Positions 24,350-36,500 of a stretch of DNA of 64,000 bases are shown here, one piece after another (the stretch's first letter is position 1; each line of letters opens with the position of its first letter). The notes below the pieces were generated by a model that saw only the letters and a program-made list of their open reading frames with translations, made no database searches and had not been told where the DNA came from. The DNA comes from Ophiodon elongatus (lineage: Eukaryota > Chordata > Actinopteri > Perciformes > Hexagrammidae): the NCBI GenBank assembly GCA_016806645.1, contig JACSYO010002062.1, forward strand, positions 146,001-210,000, in the 5' to 3' direction. The position numbers and the translations under genes are program-made.

Positions 24350-27300
24350 TAGTGTGTATACATATGGGCATCATTTTTAGGGAGACCCTGTATGCTAGTT
24401 TTGATAAGTTATTAACTACAAGGACCATAGTTTGTTACTTGTAACTGCTATATTACTGACCCAGTTTGTGCTTACATGAGTTTCTGCATTTCCTGTTGCT
24501 GCAGTTTTCAAATTTTTTACGACATTACTTGTTTTTTTTAATTAGCATATTTATAGTTTTTTTTTCTTCTTCAAATTGCTGTTACAAGGTTACCACAGAG
24601 GGTTCTTGGAGTTCAGTGTGGCTCTTGATTTTCCTTCCAAGTCCTCATCACTTGAAATGTGCATGAGATGTAGTGTCAGGGCCGAAGTGCTTGAGCGTAA
24701 TAGTTCGTAATAGCAGCCTGTGAATGTCTTGTCTTGTGCGCAATGCCCGCCGAGATGTGTGATATGTGACTGGGTCTGTAGCGGGCATTGTAGTCAGGTG
24801 ACAGTGGACTCTTGGGTCTAATTGTACTGCTACTGGTGTGGATGGGAGTATCTGATGGCCTGATTGCTTATGCCTGACTGATCTCCCAGTGACCAACTGT
24901 CTCTGGCTCGATCCCATGGGAGATGCCGAGGAAGAGGAGGAGGAGGAGGAGGTGGAGGAAGAGGGCGGACAAGGATGCGCAAGGAGAAGGACTTGAAGAA
25001 ACACTCAAGAGAATGCACTAGAATCTCTGTGCAATGGAATTTCCTCCCAAAATTCCACTGCCTCCCTTATTATTATTAGACGCAGATGTCACACTGTTAA
25101 GTAGAGAGAAGCTCAAAATCTCATGCATAGATGTAAGAAACGAGGATCCAAAGTGGATCCCACTTCCATCTGGGCTGTTTGCAGAGGTGACGCTGCATGT
25201 GTCATGTGATCTGCTGAGCAGCTTTAGAATCAGCCAAGCCTTTCTCTCCCCCCCACCCCCCATTCCAACCTAATCTGGAGCACGTTGGATTCTTTTCATT
25301 TAAATCAGTTTTTCTGCTACAGGGTTTTTGTCTATGTGTAGATTATGTAATGCGCCACAAAGGCTTGTCACAAGTAACCCGATAAGCTGGAGCATGTGTC
25401 AACGACAGGCATGTTGAGGTGTGTTTATTCGCCTTTTTACCTCCCTGAAAGTACTTGGCAAACACTTGTGCAACATAGTCGCCATGAGCACTAACTGCAT
25501 TTCTTCTGGTATTTTAAACGTTTTGGACATTGTCATAGAACCTCTGGGCCGAACTGCTCCAATAACACAGGTTGTTGAGAGACAATGGTTCACTGTTGGG
25601 CCATAAATACTCCTAAATCAGAGTACCCTTCTACTACCGCCCTCCACCCAATTTGCACAATCAGCTGTTTGGTTGGTTGATGACATGCCCTTCAGCGGTC
25701 CCCAGGTCTCGGAGGACCTGCTCCAGGTCAAAGGTGATTTTAGGTTGGAGGTTAATACGGAGAGGGAATGTTGGAGCCCAGGAGACGTGACTTAATGGTC
25801 TATAAAAACCTGAAACCAAACTCCATGACGTGAGACTCAATGTGGAGCACAGTACAGTATGTGTTACAGTGTTTGTTTGGTTTTTTCATTATGGATGTTA
25901 GGTGTTATGTTAACTAATGTTTTTTTTGTTTTTTTTTACTTTTTTAATATTTAAGATTAAAACATGTGTGCATGCACATGCGCGCCACGCTCACCTCCTC
26001 TTTATCAGCTCTGTGAATGTGTAACTGCCTCACATAATGCGGCCTTATCGGACAATCAGCCTAGCCCCAGAGCGTTCTTTATAAGAAGGCAGCTTTCATT
26101 TCCATACCTGGGGGGGGTCAAAGGTCACCGTAGTTCAGCAGAGGCGAGGCTGAAGTCACCTCTCCGTCTTCATTAACGTCACCTTCCAATGGCCTGTAAC
26201 ATCACTCCCCCGCTGATAGCAGTTACCATTGTTTCCTTTCGCAGAAAAAAATGAAACAACCCCTACCATGTGGGTCAGTTAAATTTTTGACAGTTGGGGG
26301 GCGGGTTGGCACAAGGTGTGTGTGGTACCGTGCGGTGTGGGGTTACCGCGCAATCATTCTCTAAAAATAAAGCCGCTTCCAAGCAAAAAAAGAGGCTAAT
26401 TTACGTTGCCTAAGTGGTGGCTTGGCAGAACTTTTAAAGGGATGGGGGGCCGCCGGCGACAAATATGAGAAGATGTTTACCCGTTGTAACTGAAAGACGC
26501 GGACGCCATCACTAATGAATGAGGGTTTTGTAATGCACCTGCTGGTCCCCTGCCATGGGAGTGGATCGCCTTTCATGGGAGAGGACGGCGGGTTGTTTGG
26601 ACGTGGAGACCAGGTGTGAGTGAAAAGGAGGCCTGAGCGTCGTTGCTTTTTTTTGTGTGTGTGTGAGATTAGCCTCGTACCTCTGTGCTAATGCGTCCGC
26701 ATACCCTGCACTTATGGTAAACACGACAGGGGGAAAGGGGTGCGTTCATGTACGCATATGTATTTTTTATGACTTAAGGGCTGCGTCGGACTTCCCGATT
26801 AATGCCTGCCAGCACGCATCGGCCAAAGGTCCGCGCAAACGTAGCCAACTGTACCACTCCTAGTGAGCATGTATGCTCACTTTTTTACAGCCGTGCAATA
26901 AGGGCATCGGCCGCATAGGGGTCCGACTGCAGGCGAGCCAATCCCATTCTGGCCTACCTGTGACTGAGAAAAGGACATGTTTCGCCAAAATTACATCATG
27001 AGGCAGAAATGATTAATGGCCTCAAATCGGATAAGAGGATTTGGTCGGGCCCCAGCTATTCCCAGCCTATTTCAATCATGTCGTGATGAAATGGATATAG
27101 TGTTAAGCATGCACTTTAGTTTGCCTTTCGGCCCTCGTCCGCCAGCACCAGATCACCAAGCATCTCCAAAAAACCTGCACGCCAGTTGTTTTATCTGAGG
27201 GGATCTGAGGGACAAAACCGCTTACTGGCTGTCAAATAGAATCCCTGCTGTTGATATTCTCTCTCTCTCTCTCTCTCTCTGTTCATTTCCCCTCCTGTTC

Positions 27301-27365
27301 CTCTCTCTCCTTCTCTGACTCTATCTAACTCTCTCCTCTCCTTTCCCTCACTGGCTTGCCTCCAG
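24350..27365. other. Gene-free interval upstream of calm2
   Basis: Low coding character throughout. Simple tracts include GAGGAGGAG near 24930-24965 and (CT)n at 27258-27281. The stretch at about 26940-27200 is non-repetitive with balanced base composition, but I see no specific motif that assigns a role. Confidence 0.5.
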
Positions 27366-27475
27366 GTTGTCTGCTGCAGTCAGCGTGGAGCTGGAGTTCA
27401 AACGCCGCAGCCTTCAGCAGCACATGAAACAGTGCTACTTGGAACCTTCCAGAAGTGTGGCCCTACAAAGCCAAG
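27366..27475 (+). other. Exon-like segment of unknown identity
   Basis: A long pyrimidine tract (27258-27360) ends in GGCTTGCCTCCAG, followed by 110 bp and a donor-like CAAG|GTGATT. Two forward frames are open. The one starting after the first base reads LSAAVSVELEFKRRS, then QQHMKQCYLEPS. I do not recognise the product and see no partner exon, so it may be non-coding or chance. Confidence 0.2.
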
Positions 27476-27983
27476 GTGATTGCATCCTGCTACTCGCGTG
27501 TGTTGGCCGCGCCTTTGTCTAGAACAGGTGTCGGGAGCTCTTTGCTTGCCTACGGATTTTTTTCTCTCTCCGGTAGTTTCCTCCACAAGAACTGTGCGTA
27601 GTATTTGTGGCGTGATCTCAGTTTACACACACTCCTCGGTCAAATCCTGTGGAAAGTGAAACCGGTGGAATGGAGAAGCGCCACAGAGGGCAATGCAGGG
27701 GCCCTTTAGTGCTGTAGTGCGGAACCGCAATAAGGAAGTGACAGGGTATGCTTTAGTGGCGACCCGTCCTTGACCCCCCGGCTGTAGCGTAGGCCAGGTC
27801 CGTCTCTGCAGTGGCGGGGACCTGCAGGGCTGCCTCGCTCCGCGCACACTCCCCTCCCCTCTCAGATGATCTCATTCTGCAGGGGGGGCAGCGGGCTCCA
27901 CCGCGCGCCGCGGCCACTTCCAGACGAAGGCTGCAGAGCAGGTGTCTGGTCGTTTGTGCATGTGGGTGTGGGACTGTGTGTGT

Positions 27984-27988
<5 letters not shown>

Positions 27989-28038
<50 letters not shown>
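27989..28038. repeat. (TG)n microsatellite
   Basis: About 25 TG units with a few interrupted units just upstream. Confidence 0.95.
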
Positions 28039-28041
<3 letters not shown>

Positions 28042-28179
28042 AGCAAATGTGATTGATCTGGCTCTTGTGCGGGATACTCAGCTGTGACACCTGGTGGTTG
28101 CAGAAGAAACTGCAGAAACTACAGTAGAACTGGAATGATGTGCTAAAAGGAATGTACTGTGGATGCACTGGTGGACAAT

Positions 28180-28300
28180 GACTAAGAACATTTAGTCAAG
28201 TACTTTTACTTTCGTACAATTTAAGATATTTGTACTTGAGTATTTCCACTGGACGCTACTTTATACTTCTACCCCACTGAAATGATCTGCAGTTACTTTA
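28180..28300. repeat. Dispersed fish repeat with 'ACTTTTACTT' motif
   Basis: 'AGTCAAGTACTTTTACTTTC', then 'TTGTACTTGAGTATTTCC' and 'CTACTTTATACTTCTACC' match a short non-autonomous element that I know as abundant in teleosts (recognition, no search run). Confidence 0.55.
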
Positions 28301-28496
28301 AAGGTGCAAAAATATACAAAACATTTGATCAACACATAAAATACTGTGTGTCTTTATAGATTAAACTATGCAATAGCATATAATAATTAGGTCCACCTCT
28401 ACAAGCTGCACTATTAAAATGCTGCTGACATGTTAATGCATCAGTAATAATCAGTAATATACAGTATGTAGAATAATGTGACTCTGAAAGGGGCCA

Positions 28497-29145
28497 TTCT
28501 GCATAGTGATGTCTTTTGATACTGAATGATTTGTTTTTGCTGATAATACTTTGGATCTTTTACTGTGAGTAAAAGTTTATAGTTGAGTATTTTTTACAGA
28601 CATTCACATGGGGTTAAAACTTATTTTACTCTAGTAAACAATCTGAATACTTCTTTCAACAAGACTTTACTTTGAAAACACTGATCTTATTAAGCATTTT
28701 TATAGGTTAAAATACCCAACAGCTGTAGAAATGGAATATTTGTTTTACACTGTGGGATTATTACCTTCACTTGAGTAATGTGACCGAGAACTTCTTCCAG
28801 CACAGATTGGATAAAAGATTATGTCTCCGATTTAAAGTCAACACTGTTCCAGTTGTCAACGGAAAACAAGATCACAATTCAGTTTTCACGCTTTTTCACC
28901 CTTAAAATGGCACAATCACTTATAATGGCACAATCACTTAAATATATTGATTCCTTCTGCATAGTGATGTCTTTTGATCCTGAATGATTTGTTTTTGCTG
29001 ATAATACTTTTTACTGTAAGTAAAAGTTTATAGTTGAGTATTTTTTACAGACATTCGCATGGGGGTTAAATCGCCGATTTAAAGTTAACACTGCCCCAGT
29101 TGTCAACGGAAAACAAGATCACAATACACTTTTTACGCTTATCAC
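28497..29145. repeat. Imperfect tandem duplication
   Basis: 28497-28620 recurs at 28957-29070 ('CTGCATAGTGATGTCTTTTG' and onward). 28828-28895 recurs at about 29076-29140 ('CAGTTGTCAACGGAAAACAA'). The second copy lacks about 200 bp found in the middle of the first, so one copy gained or lost an internal block. Confidence 0.85.
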
Positions 29146-29885
29146 TTTAAAATATGTTGAGTCCTTACGCAACTATCAGCAGCTGGACACGTATCAGCTT
29201 GCGGGGAAGGTGACAACCTCAGAGGTCAGGGCGAGTAGAGGAGACAGTCCCTAAAGAGGGTGAGTTGGGAGGGTGAGTTGGACCCCCCCCCCCCCAGTAA
29301 AGGGACACGTTGCTAACACCCAAGATGCTAATGTTCTTGAAATGATATCACCACAGCACAGCGTTTCTAAAGTGTTATCTTTTAATGATTTACATTATGA
29401 ATTTATTTTGGGGGTGATTGTGAGCGATACATATATGGATGCATTACTGCGCATTTTGGACTAGAACCACAGCGAACACCATGGCAGGAGCCCGACGGCA
29501 CATACTCTCACATATTCTGGCAGGAGCTAATGTTGCTATCAAGGAGGCTGTTGGCCTGGCATCAGCTGGAAACTGAAGACTACTGCAGTGGTTTACTTTT
29601 CATCGGATTGTTGAGTTCTGCTGGGTCAGACTCTCGACGGTAAACTGTCGTCCTGGCGAAAAAAAACTTGTAGCTCAAACTTGGCAGGTCCATCGTTCCA
29701 CAGAGAGGATTGGAAATTATTGACTTTAAAAGTCACTCAGGTTTAATTACTTCTTGTTGTTGTTTTTTTTAACGATATAAATAAGAGTCATTCATCTTGT
29801 CTTTATAAAACAGATACAGTGGCTCAAAAAGTGCTTGCGCCGTGCGAGCCTGTGCATTTCTGTGAGCGCCTTTTTGTTTCTGTTT

Positions 29886-30507
29886 AAAGGGTTACTTTGG
29901 AATTTTTCAACCTTTCCCAGGTTTTTGTATCCGAGTGAATAATGTGGACCACAGTTTTAGAAATTGGTCCAGCAGTGAGGGAGAACGCTGCAATAGGATC
30001 ACTCGGGGGCAACTCGTTTTGGCTACTGACAGGCTCAGATTGTTATTGTTATTAGTGTCTGACAACATTATGGAGAGCACCCTACAGTGACTATATATAG
30101 TGACTTGCTGCCGGAAAAAAACGCAACTTAGTGTTATCTAAAAGGTTTCCAATGTCATGGCTGAAGATTAAGTGGATTTCAACAATGTGGATGTGACGCG
30201 AGATTTCAGAACGAGACTTCTCGTTCAAAAGCAAAAGGTAAAGAAAATTGGTTTTATTTCTTTGTCTACAAAGAAATAAAACCAATTTTCTTTCCATAAT
30301 GTTGTCAGACACAATAATACCACTGTCAGTGGCAAAGACATGCACATTTGGTGGACGAAAATTGAGGGTGAGGAGTTGCCGCGGGCAACGCAGCCCATTG
30401 CAGTCTTCTCACTCATTGGACCAATTTAAAAAAAAACTGTGTACCATATGATCAGTTAGACACAAAAACATAAAAAATGGGTAAAAAAACACAGAAGGGT
30501 ACCCTTT
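29886..30507. mobile_element. Palindromic non-autonomous element (family C)
   Basis: The outer parts are inverted copies. The left has 'AAATTGGTCC', a 'CTGCAAT' block, 'GTCTGACAACATTATGG' and an AAAGGGT end. The right has the complement of each in reverse order. An apparent TA dinucleotide flanks both ends. A perfect 26-bp hairpin with a 2-nt loop lies inside at 30240-30293. No transposase is encoded, as expected for a foldback or MITE-type element. Confidence 0.75.
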
Positions 30508-30510
30508 ATT
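30505..30510 (-). terminator. Poly(A) signal of the EGF/NIDO/AMOP/vWD gene
   Basis: AATAAA on the - strand lies 39 nt beyond the stop codon at 30550-30552. It straddles the terminal AAAGGGT of the palindromic element at 29886-30507, so part of the hexamer is supplied by that element. Confidence 0.6.
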
Positions 30511-30549
30511 TGCACCTATGCATGTATGTGCATGTGGCTTTAGTATGTA

Positions 30550-30694
30550 CTATCTGTAGCGTTGCCTGGGTGTGTAGCTGTCTAGGATCCGTGGGCTGCA
30601 GTGGGTTACGTAGTGCAGGGCAGGGTCGGAGTAGTTGAAGGGCGGAGGGTTGTACTGCTCCTGGATGTAGACTGGGTGCAACGTGTGGGGCAGG
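30550..30694 (-). CDS. Cytoplasmic-tail exon with stop codon
   Basis: Acceptor TTTTCTTCCAG; the phase completes GA|C from the TM exon. It encodes HPVYIQEQYNPPPFNYSDPA, then LHYVTHCSPRILDSY and TPRQRYR-stop. It holds six tyrosines in 47 residues. The intron before it is 3.75 kb and full of repeats. Confidence 0.85.
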
Positions 30695-33498
30695 CTGGAA
30701 GAAAACATAGAAGCCAATCAGAATGCAGGAGTGAACGAGAAATCACCGCAGTCTACCTTTTGAAGATGCTGTTAAGTGGCAAACATGTTGAGTGGGATCC
30801 ACATTTTTTTTTACACACGCTATTCCTCACACAGGAGTTAATGTCTTTAGCCTGCACCGTTTGGATCATTATGTAAAACTGATACTGGTAGTGATTTATC
30901 TCCATCAATGCCAGGAGTTACATGACTGCATATTTTGTACCTTTTGCAGTGAATCCTTGGCTCTGATTAGTGCTGTCTGCACATCTCTGTCCAGTAGACA
31001 ATCATTTCAGGCAATTTATGGAAATGTTTGGATGGGCACCAGTTGTTGTGGAATACTCAGTGACTCATGAATATTCATGCTAGCTCTAGCCTAGATATTC
31101 AGAGTGTTGAAAGATGCCGAAATCTGGAGGCTAAAGCTGATTAAAAACAGGAAACACACATCCCCAATGCTTCTCCAGACTCGTTGATTTGCAGTTCAGA
31201 TTTTTCGGATTGTATATCATTATGGCTGCTCTTTGTGCAAATATGTACAGTATATCCTCTCTGATGAGGTACAGACTGTGCAACCTGGTATACCATAAAT
31301 AAAAGAAAACAGAGAAAAAAATACACATTTCTTGCCGATGACACCCTTCAGACCTTCGTTTAGTTAATTGATTACAGTTAAAGCTAGGGTAGGTAATGTG
31401 TTATATTTGTAAGCAATCAATGAATAAAATGCTCTGACAAAAAAGAAAGAAAACAATCCGGTACCCGTGGCTGTCGCATGACCTTCCAATCATTTCATTC
31501 GGCCCGAATGTAATAATTGGACGGGCTATCGAATAATCGAATCGAATCTACTCTCGCTGGTTTCTTTAATGTTGTGACATTTTTCAAGCTCACTGAAGCT
31601 TAGTCCAAATGAAAGTCCAGGTCCACCAATTCATGTACAGTATATATCATCCTGATTTTATAGTATTATATAGATACAATGCTGTAAAACATGTGAAAAC
31701 CTACATTTGATGGTACCTAGTGGGAAGTTCAAAAGGGACATTGGAAACGGTAAATTAAACCACTCCTGTTCCATCCAATCCCATACATCTGGCACTTTAA
31801 GTATTATTATATCATACCACTTAATCCAACAATATAATCCCACAATGCTGGCGCCGACCCCGGCCATTATATCCATAGGGTCTAATTTACTGATAGCAGA
31901 GAAAACAGGCCAGTCATCAGGGGGATTATGTGTCTCTATGGCCCACTAACACTTGGCCCACATGCCATACATCTGTATACACATGCTAGGGATCAAGGAC
32001 ACGCGCACATTATGATGCACTGCTAGGGACGATCACACGCAGGCACACATGAATCTGAATACGAGATCAACTTCAGTCAACATGGCACATTCAGCTTTGT
32101 ATTAAAATCCTACTATGATCTGATATTTTTCTATGAGCAAATGAGAGTGTGGTTAAATTATACCTATCTCTTTATTGTGACTGACTTTTGAGTCTGTGTG
32201 ATCTCGCTAAATCCTTAAAATAAAATGCACTCCTCCCAATTGCAAACACCACATGTTTTTATATAAATTTAAAGAAACAGTTTGACATTTTGGGAAAATT
32301 TCATTGATACCATTCTCATACCCATTCTCATACCTGTACAGTAAATATGAAGCCTAGCTTAGCATTAAGGCTGGAAACAGCTAACCTGGCTCTGTCCAAA
32401 GGTAACACAATCTGCCTACCTGCACCTCTAAAGCTCACTAACTAACATGTATCACTTTATATATTTGTTTGATCCACACAAAAAGGAAGTTACTGGTCCC
32501 AGCTTAGACATAGTCCATCTTCTACTGCTCCGTAAAACCACAACTTGACATTTTCAAATTTGATTTTTTTTGTACGGATTAAACAAACAAGACATGATAT
32601 GCTAATTTATCAGCTTTAGAGCTGCTGGGTGGCAGATTTTGTTGCCTAGTTTTGACGGCGCCAGGCTTGCTGTTTCCCCCTGTTTCCAGGCTTTATGCTA
32701 AGCTAAGCTGAGGTAACCTGGCTGATGGCTGTATATGAGTGGCATCAATCTCTCATCTGACTCTGAACAAGGCAAATAAGTGTATTTTCCCAAAGTCAAA
32801 CTATTCCTTTAAAAAATGTAACTGGATGATTTTATTGCCTTTTTAATGCCTCCGTGCCGGCGACAGATGCATTATGTTATATATGTTCTCGGGTTGTACA
32901 TCTGTACGTCCAGTCTCATGAACGCAATATCTCAGGAACACCTGGAGGGAAATTCTTCATATTTGGCACAAACGTCGACCTGGACTCAATGACGAACTAA
33001 TTAGATTTTGGTGGTCAAAGGTCAAAAGTTACTGTGGCCTCACGAAACACATTTAACCCAAGAATTGATATGGGTTATGTCTAATAGGATCAAATGAAGT
33101 GATGACATTTTGGACAGACATGGATGTAAACTGCCACTTTACTTGTTGGCGGAGGCATGCAAGCTTGAGCCAGTAATTATAGTTTGTTTTGCCTGTGAGC
33201 CAACAACACTTCTAATCTGTGGATGCGGTACCCTCATCATTACTTTGGTTTACTGTTTATTCTATCTGCAAACATTCCTCGTTGTTACCCGAGTGCAGTT
33301 TCATAACTCGGACCAAAGCTGTTAGTAGGAAGTGTTTTTGTTTAATATAGTAAGAGAGTGGGCAGTCCGTCCCCCAACTGAGAAGTTAAATACAAGAAGG
33401 CAGTGCTGCAGCAGCAGTACGGAGACAGTTTAAAGCCTTTAAGTTGCTGTCTCTGGGCAGACCTACTTGACTACTGTACCTTGAAACACTGAGTGTGT

Positions 33499-33539
<41 letters not shown>

Positions 33540-36500
33540 TGGTCTTGTCATCCTCTGCAGCAGTACATTTTGTGGTGACCTGAAATTAACTCTGCCTCAC
33601 CCCACACAAAGGAGCTGCTGATCCACCTAAACACTTCTTTTTTTTAGATTTAATGCACCACAATGGCCACAATGTTTTGAAGGCATGTGCGATTATAAAC
33701 ATAGCCTTAGAAGGGCTGTGATGAGGCCGCAATGCTCATTACATATCAGGAAACATGTAAGATACTTGTATGGATAAAACATTAAGAGACAAAACCGCTG
33801 TTTTTAGATCCCTCCCTCTTGCTACAAAAAAAACATTAAGAATGGCAGGCGGATTCTTCTTTTCGGATTCTTCTTTACCAAAAGAAAAAAGCCATGTTGA
33901 TAGATAAAATCGATTTCTGGTATTTTTGGAGTCCCCAAGTGGTGGCCTCCGAGGACCACATAGCCATAGTTTTACTGGGGGACCTCTATGCGTATGTGGC
34001 CAATCATGGAAGAACCTGTAGGGGGTGACTGAAGAATGGACTGCTGAACAATAATTATCCTTAATCCTTATCAGCACAAAAAAGGGGAAGAATATCATCA
34101 TCGGGAGCTTTGATTAAACATAATATTGTTCTCAACTAAACCATTAGTAGGTAAAGACCTTAATCTTACAGTATTATGTCATTTCTGTCGTGCACTAATG
34201 CCCACCACATTGTTGTAACCAAATAATGACTTCCTATATCAATGTTGGTTTGGTTACGTCATGTTTTTTAAATATATTTCTATTTCTATTTCTATTTCTA
34301 CTTTTGTTTTGTTTATCTTTTTTCCTGTTGTGTTTTATGAATATTACTATGATAAAACCTAATAAAACTGCTAATCTTTATAATTCAGTCAGTCATGCAC
34401 GTGGTAGTGCATTAAGTAAAAAACGTAATGTGCCCGTGGTTTAACTCACTCTCCAGTGACGGTCTTCTTGCAGCAGCAGAAGCAGGCCAGCACAGCCAGT
34501 AGCAGCAGCAAGAGCAGAGGGATGCCGATGCCCAGCACCAAACCCAGAACCAGGTCTAGTTCCATATCATTCCACTGGTCTCTGTCTGCAAAGGGTCAAG
34601 TCAAACCCAGTCACGGGATGTTTTACAGTGCCAAAATGTATACAATGATTATATATATTAAATCATGATCTACAAAATGGCGACACTATTAAAAGACACA
34701 TAAGATAGATAGATAGATAGATAGTTACTTTATTAATCCCGAAAGGGGACATTTTTTCGCTACAGCAGCATTTTTACATACAGGTAAGAACAATATATAG
34801 AAAAATAGAATAGAATAATAATAAGAAAATAAGAAAAATGCACAATATATACAACAAATAGAATAGAATAATAATAAGAAAATATAAGAACAATGCACAA
34901 TATATACAACAAATAGAATAGAATAATAATATAAAATTAAATTAACTAACAAAACGAAGGCCTTCATTACATATTTTCCCCGCAGGATGGATGTAAAGTA
35001 ACGCTCAGATCCTCACCTAGTATGCAGGACTGGGTTTCATCCACGTCAGTTGTGCCATTGCAAACACACCTGTAGCCCCCGTAAGTGTTGGTGCACAGGG
35101 CAGGATGGACGCACACCGCCTCTTTGGCCTTACACTCATCCAGATCTGTAGGTGTGGACAGCCAAGTGGGAGAGAGAAGTAGTCTCACCAACATGCATTT
35201 GATAGCTTACCACCACATCACTGTGGCAAACTGAAACGTTGCAGCATATTACATTAGTTAGTTGATGTGCTAAAGTTGAACAAAAGTAAAAAGTAATGGT
35301 AGTTTACCGTCAACTTCTACGGTGCTGATGGAGTAGAGGCTGCTGACTCTGGCCAGGTAGTCTCTGATGTACCAGTGGGGTGTGTCGCTGGACACGTTGA
35401 TGCGATACTCTGTCACACCTGAACTGGAGCCCTGCACGCCATCCTTCCTGCTGGCGTTGTAGAATTTGTTCTGGAAGCCCATCGACAGAATGTCCACCAG
35501 CTGAGAGAGAAGGAAAAAATGGATTATCAATATGCGGTAGGGAAAAAATGTTTTTTTATATATATATTTAATTACATTTTTACGGCTACATGTTACCAAT
35601 CAATGTGTTACCAGCCATCACCGGCATATCCACACACTCACACTCACACACACACCTGTTTGAGTCCATCGGATCTGCTCTTCGTCCAGCCCACAGAGAC
35701 GTTGAACACGTTGCACCCTGCGGATGCAGAACAGCAGCAACAGCCATGAGGTGACCTCTCATTACCATATATGGGCACATTCATCACGCTAGCAACCGGA
35801 GGAAGAGCAAAGCTACGATATAGCTAGTGGAGCCAAAGAGGGAGCCGTATGGAAGGTCTTACCTGGAGGATTGGCCGAGTCCCCTGCAGAGAAACACATT
35901 CAGAACTGCATTAAAAACACGGGTGACACACTGGACCAATCAAGTACAGTCTGTATGTGCCCACCAATCACAGTCATGTCATGTGGGAGTACCAGCAAGT
36001 ACCAGTTTGTACTGTACTATTGTTGCACAAACATGGAGGCCTCACTTTAAAGTTGCTCTGTTGTCCTTAGAGGAGAAAAGTATCCGCGTCCAAAAACTGC
36101 CTTGAATTATTTATCAATATTATTTTCCACATTTCAGTTAAATCAGAGATCAGAAATCTAACTTCAGTCCTTATCATGACGATCAAATATTCATTCATTT
36201 TTTAAAATTTTAACCCTTTAAATAGTTTTATTACATCACACCACTTTTGCTATGGAAAGGAAAGCGCAATTAATTAATTACTTTCAGTATACTTTATGCT
36301 TACTGGGATTTTGTTTTCACATCTGGGATATGTCAATAATGAGCAACAGCATTGATTTTTAAGCACTTACATTTGTTAACTTAGAGAATAATCATGTCCC
36401 CTTCCTAAAACTGCTACAAAAATACTACATATTAATATTATTTTCGACAAATCTTTGACCCAACATCAGTCCTGACCAGAATTACTTTCAGAAATTTAAC

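Noticed and set aside
34441..34449. TGA right after the TM exon as the true stop
   Set aside because: It is part of a strong GTGAGT donor, and the downstream tail exon fits in phase with its own stop and poly(A) signal.
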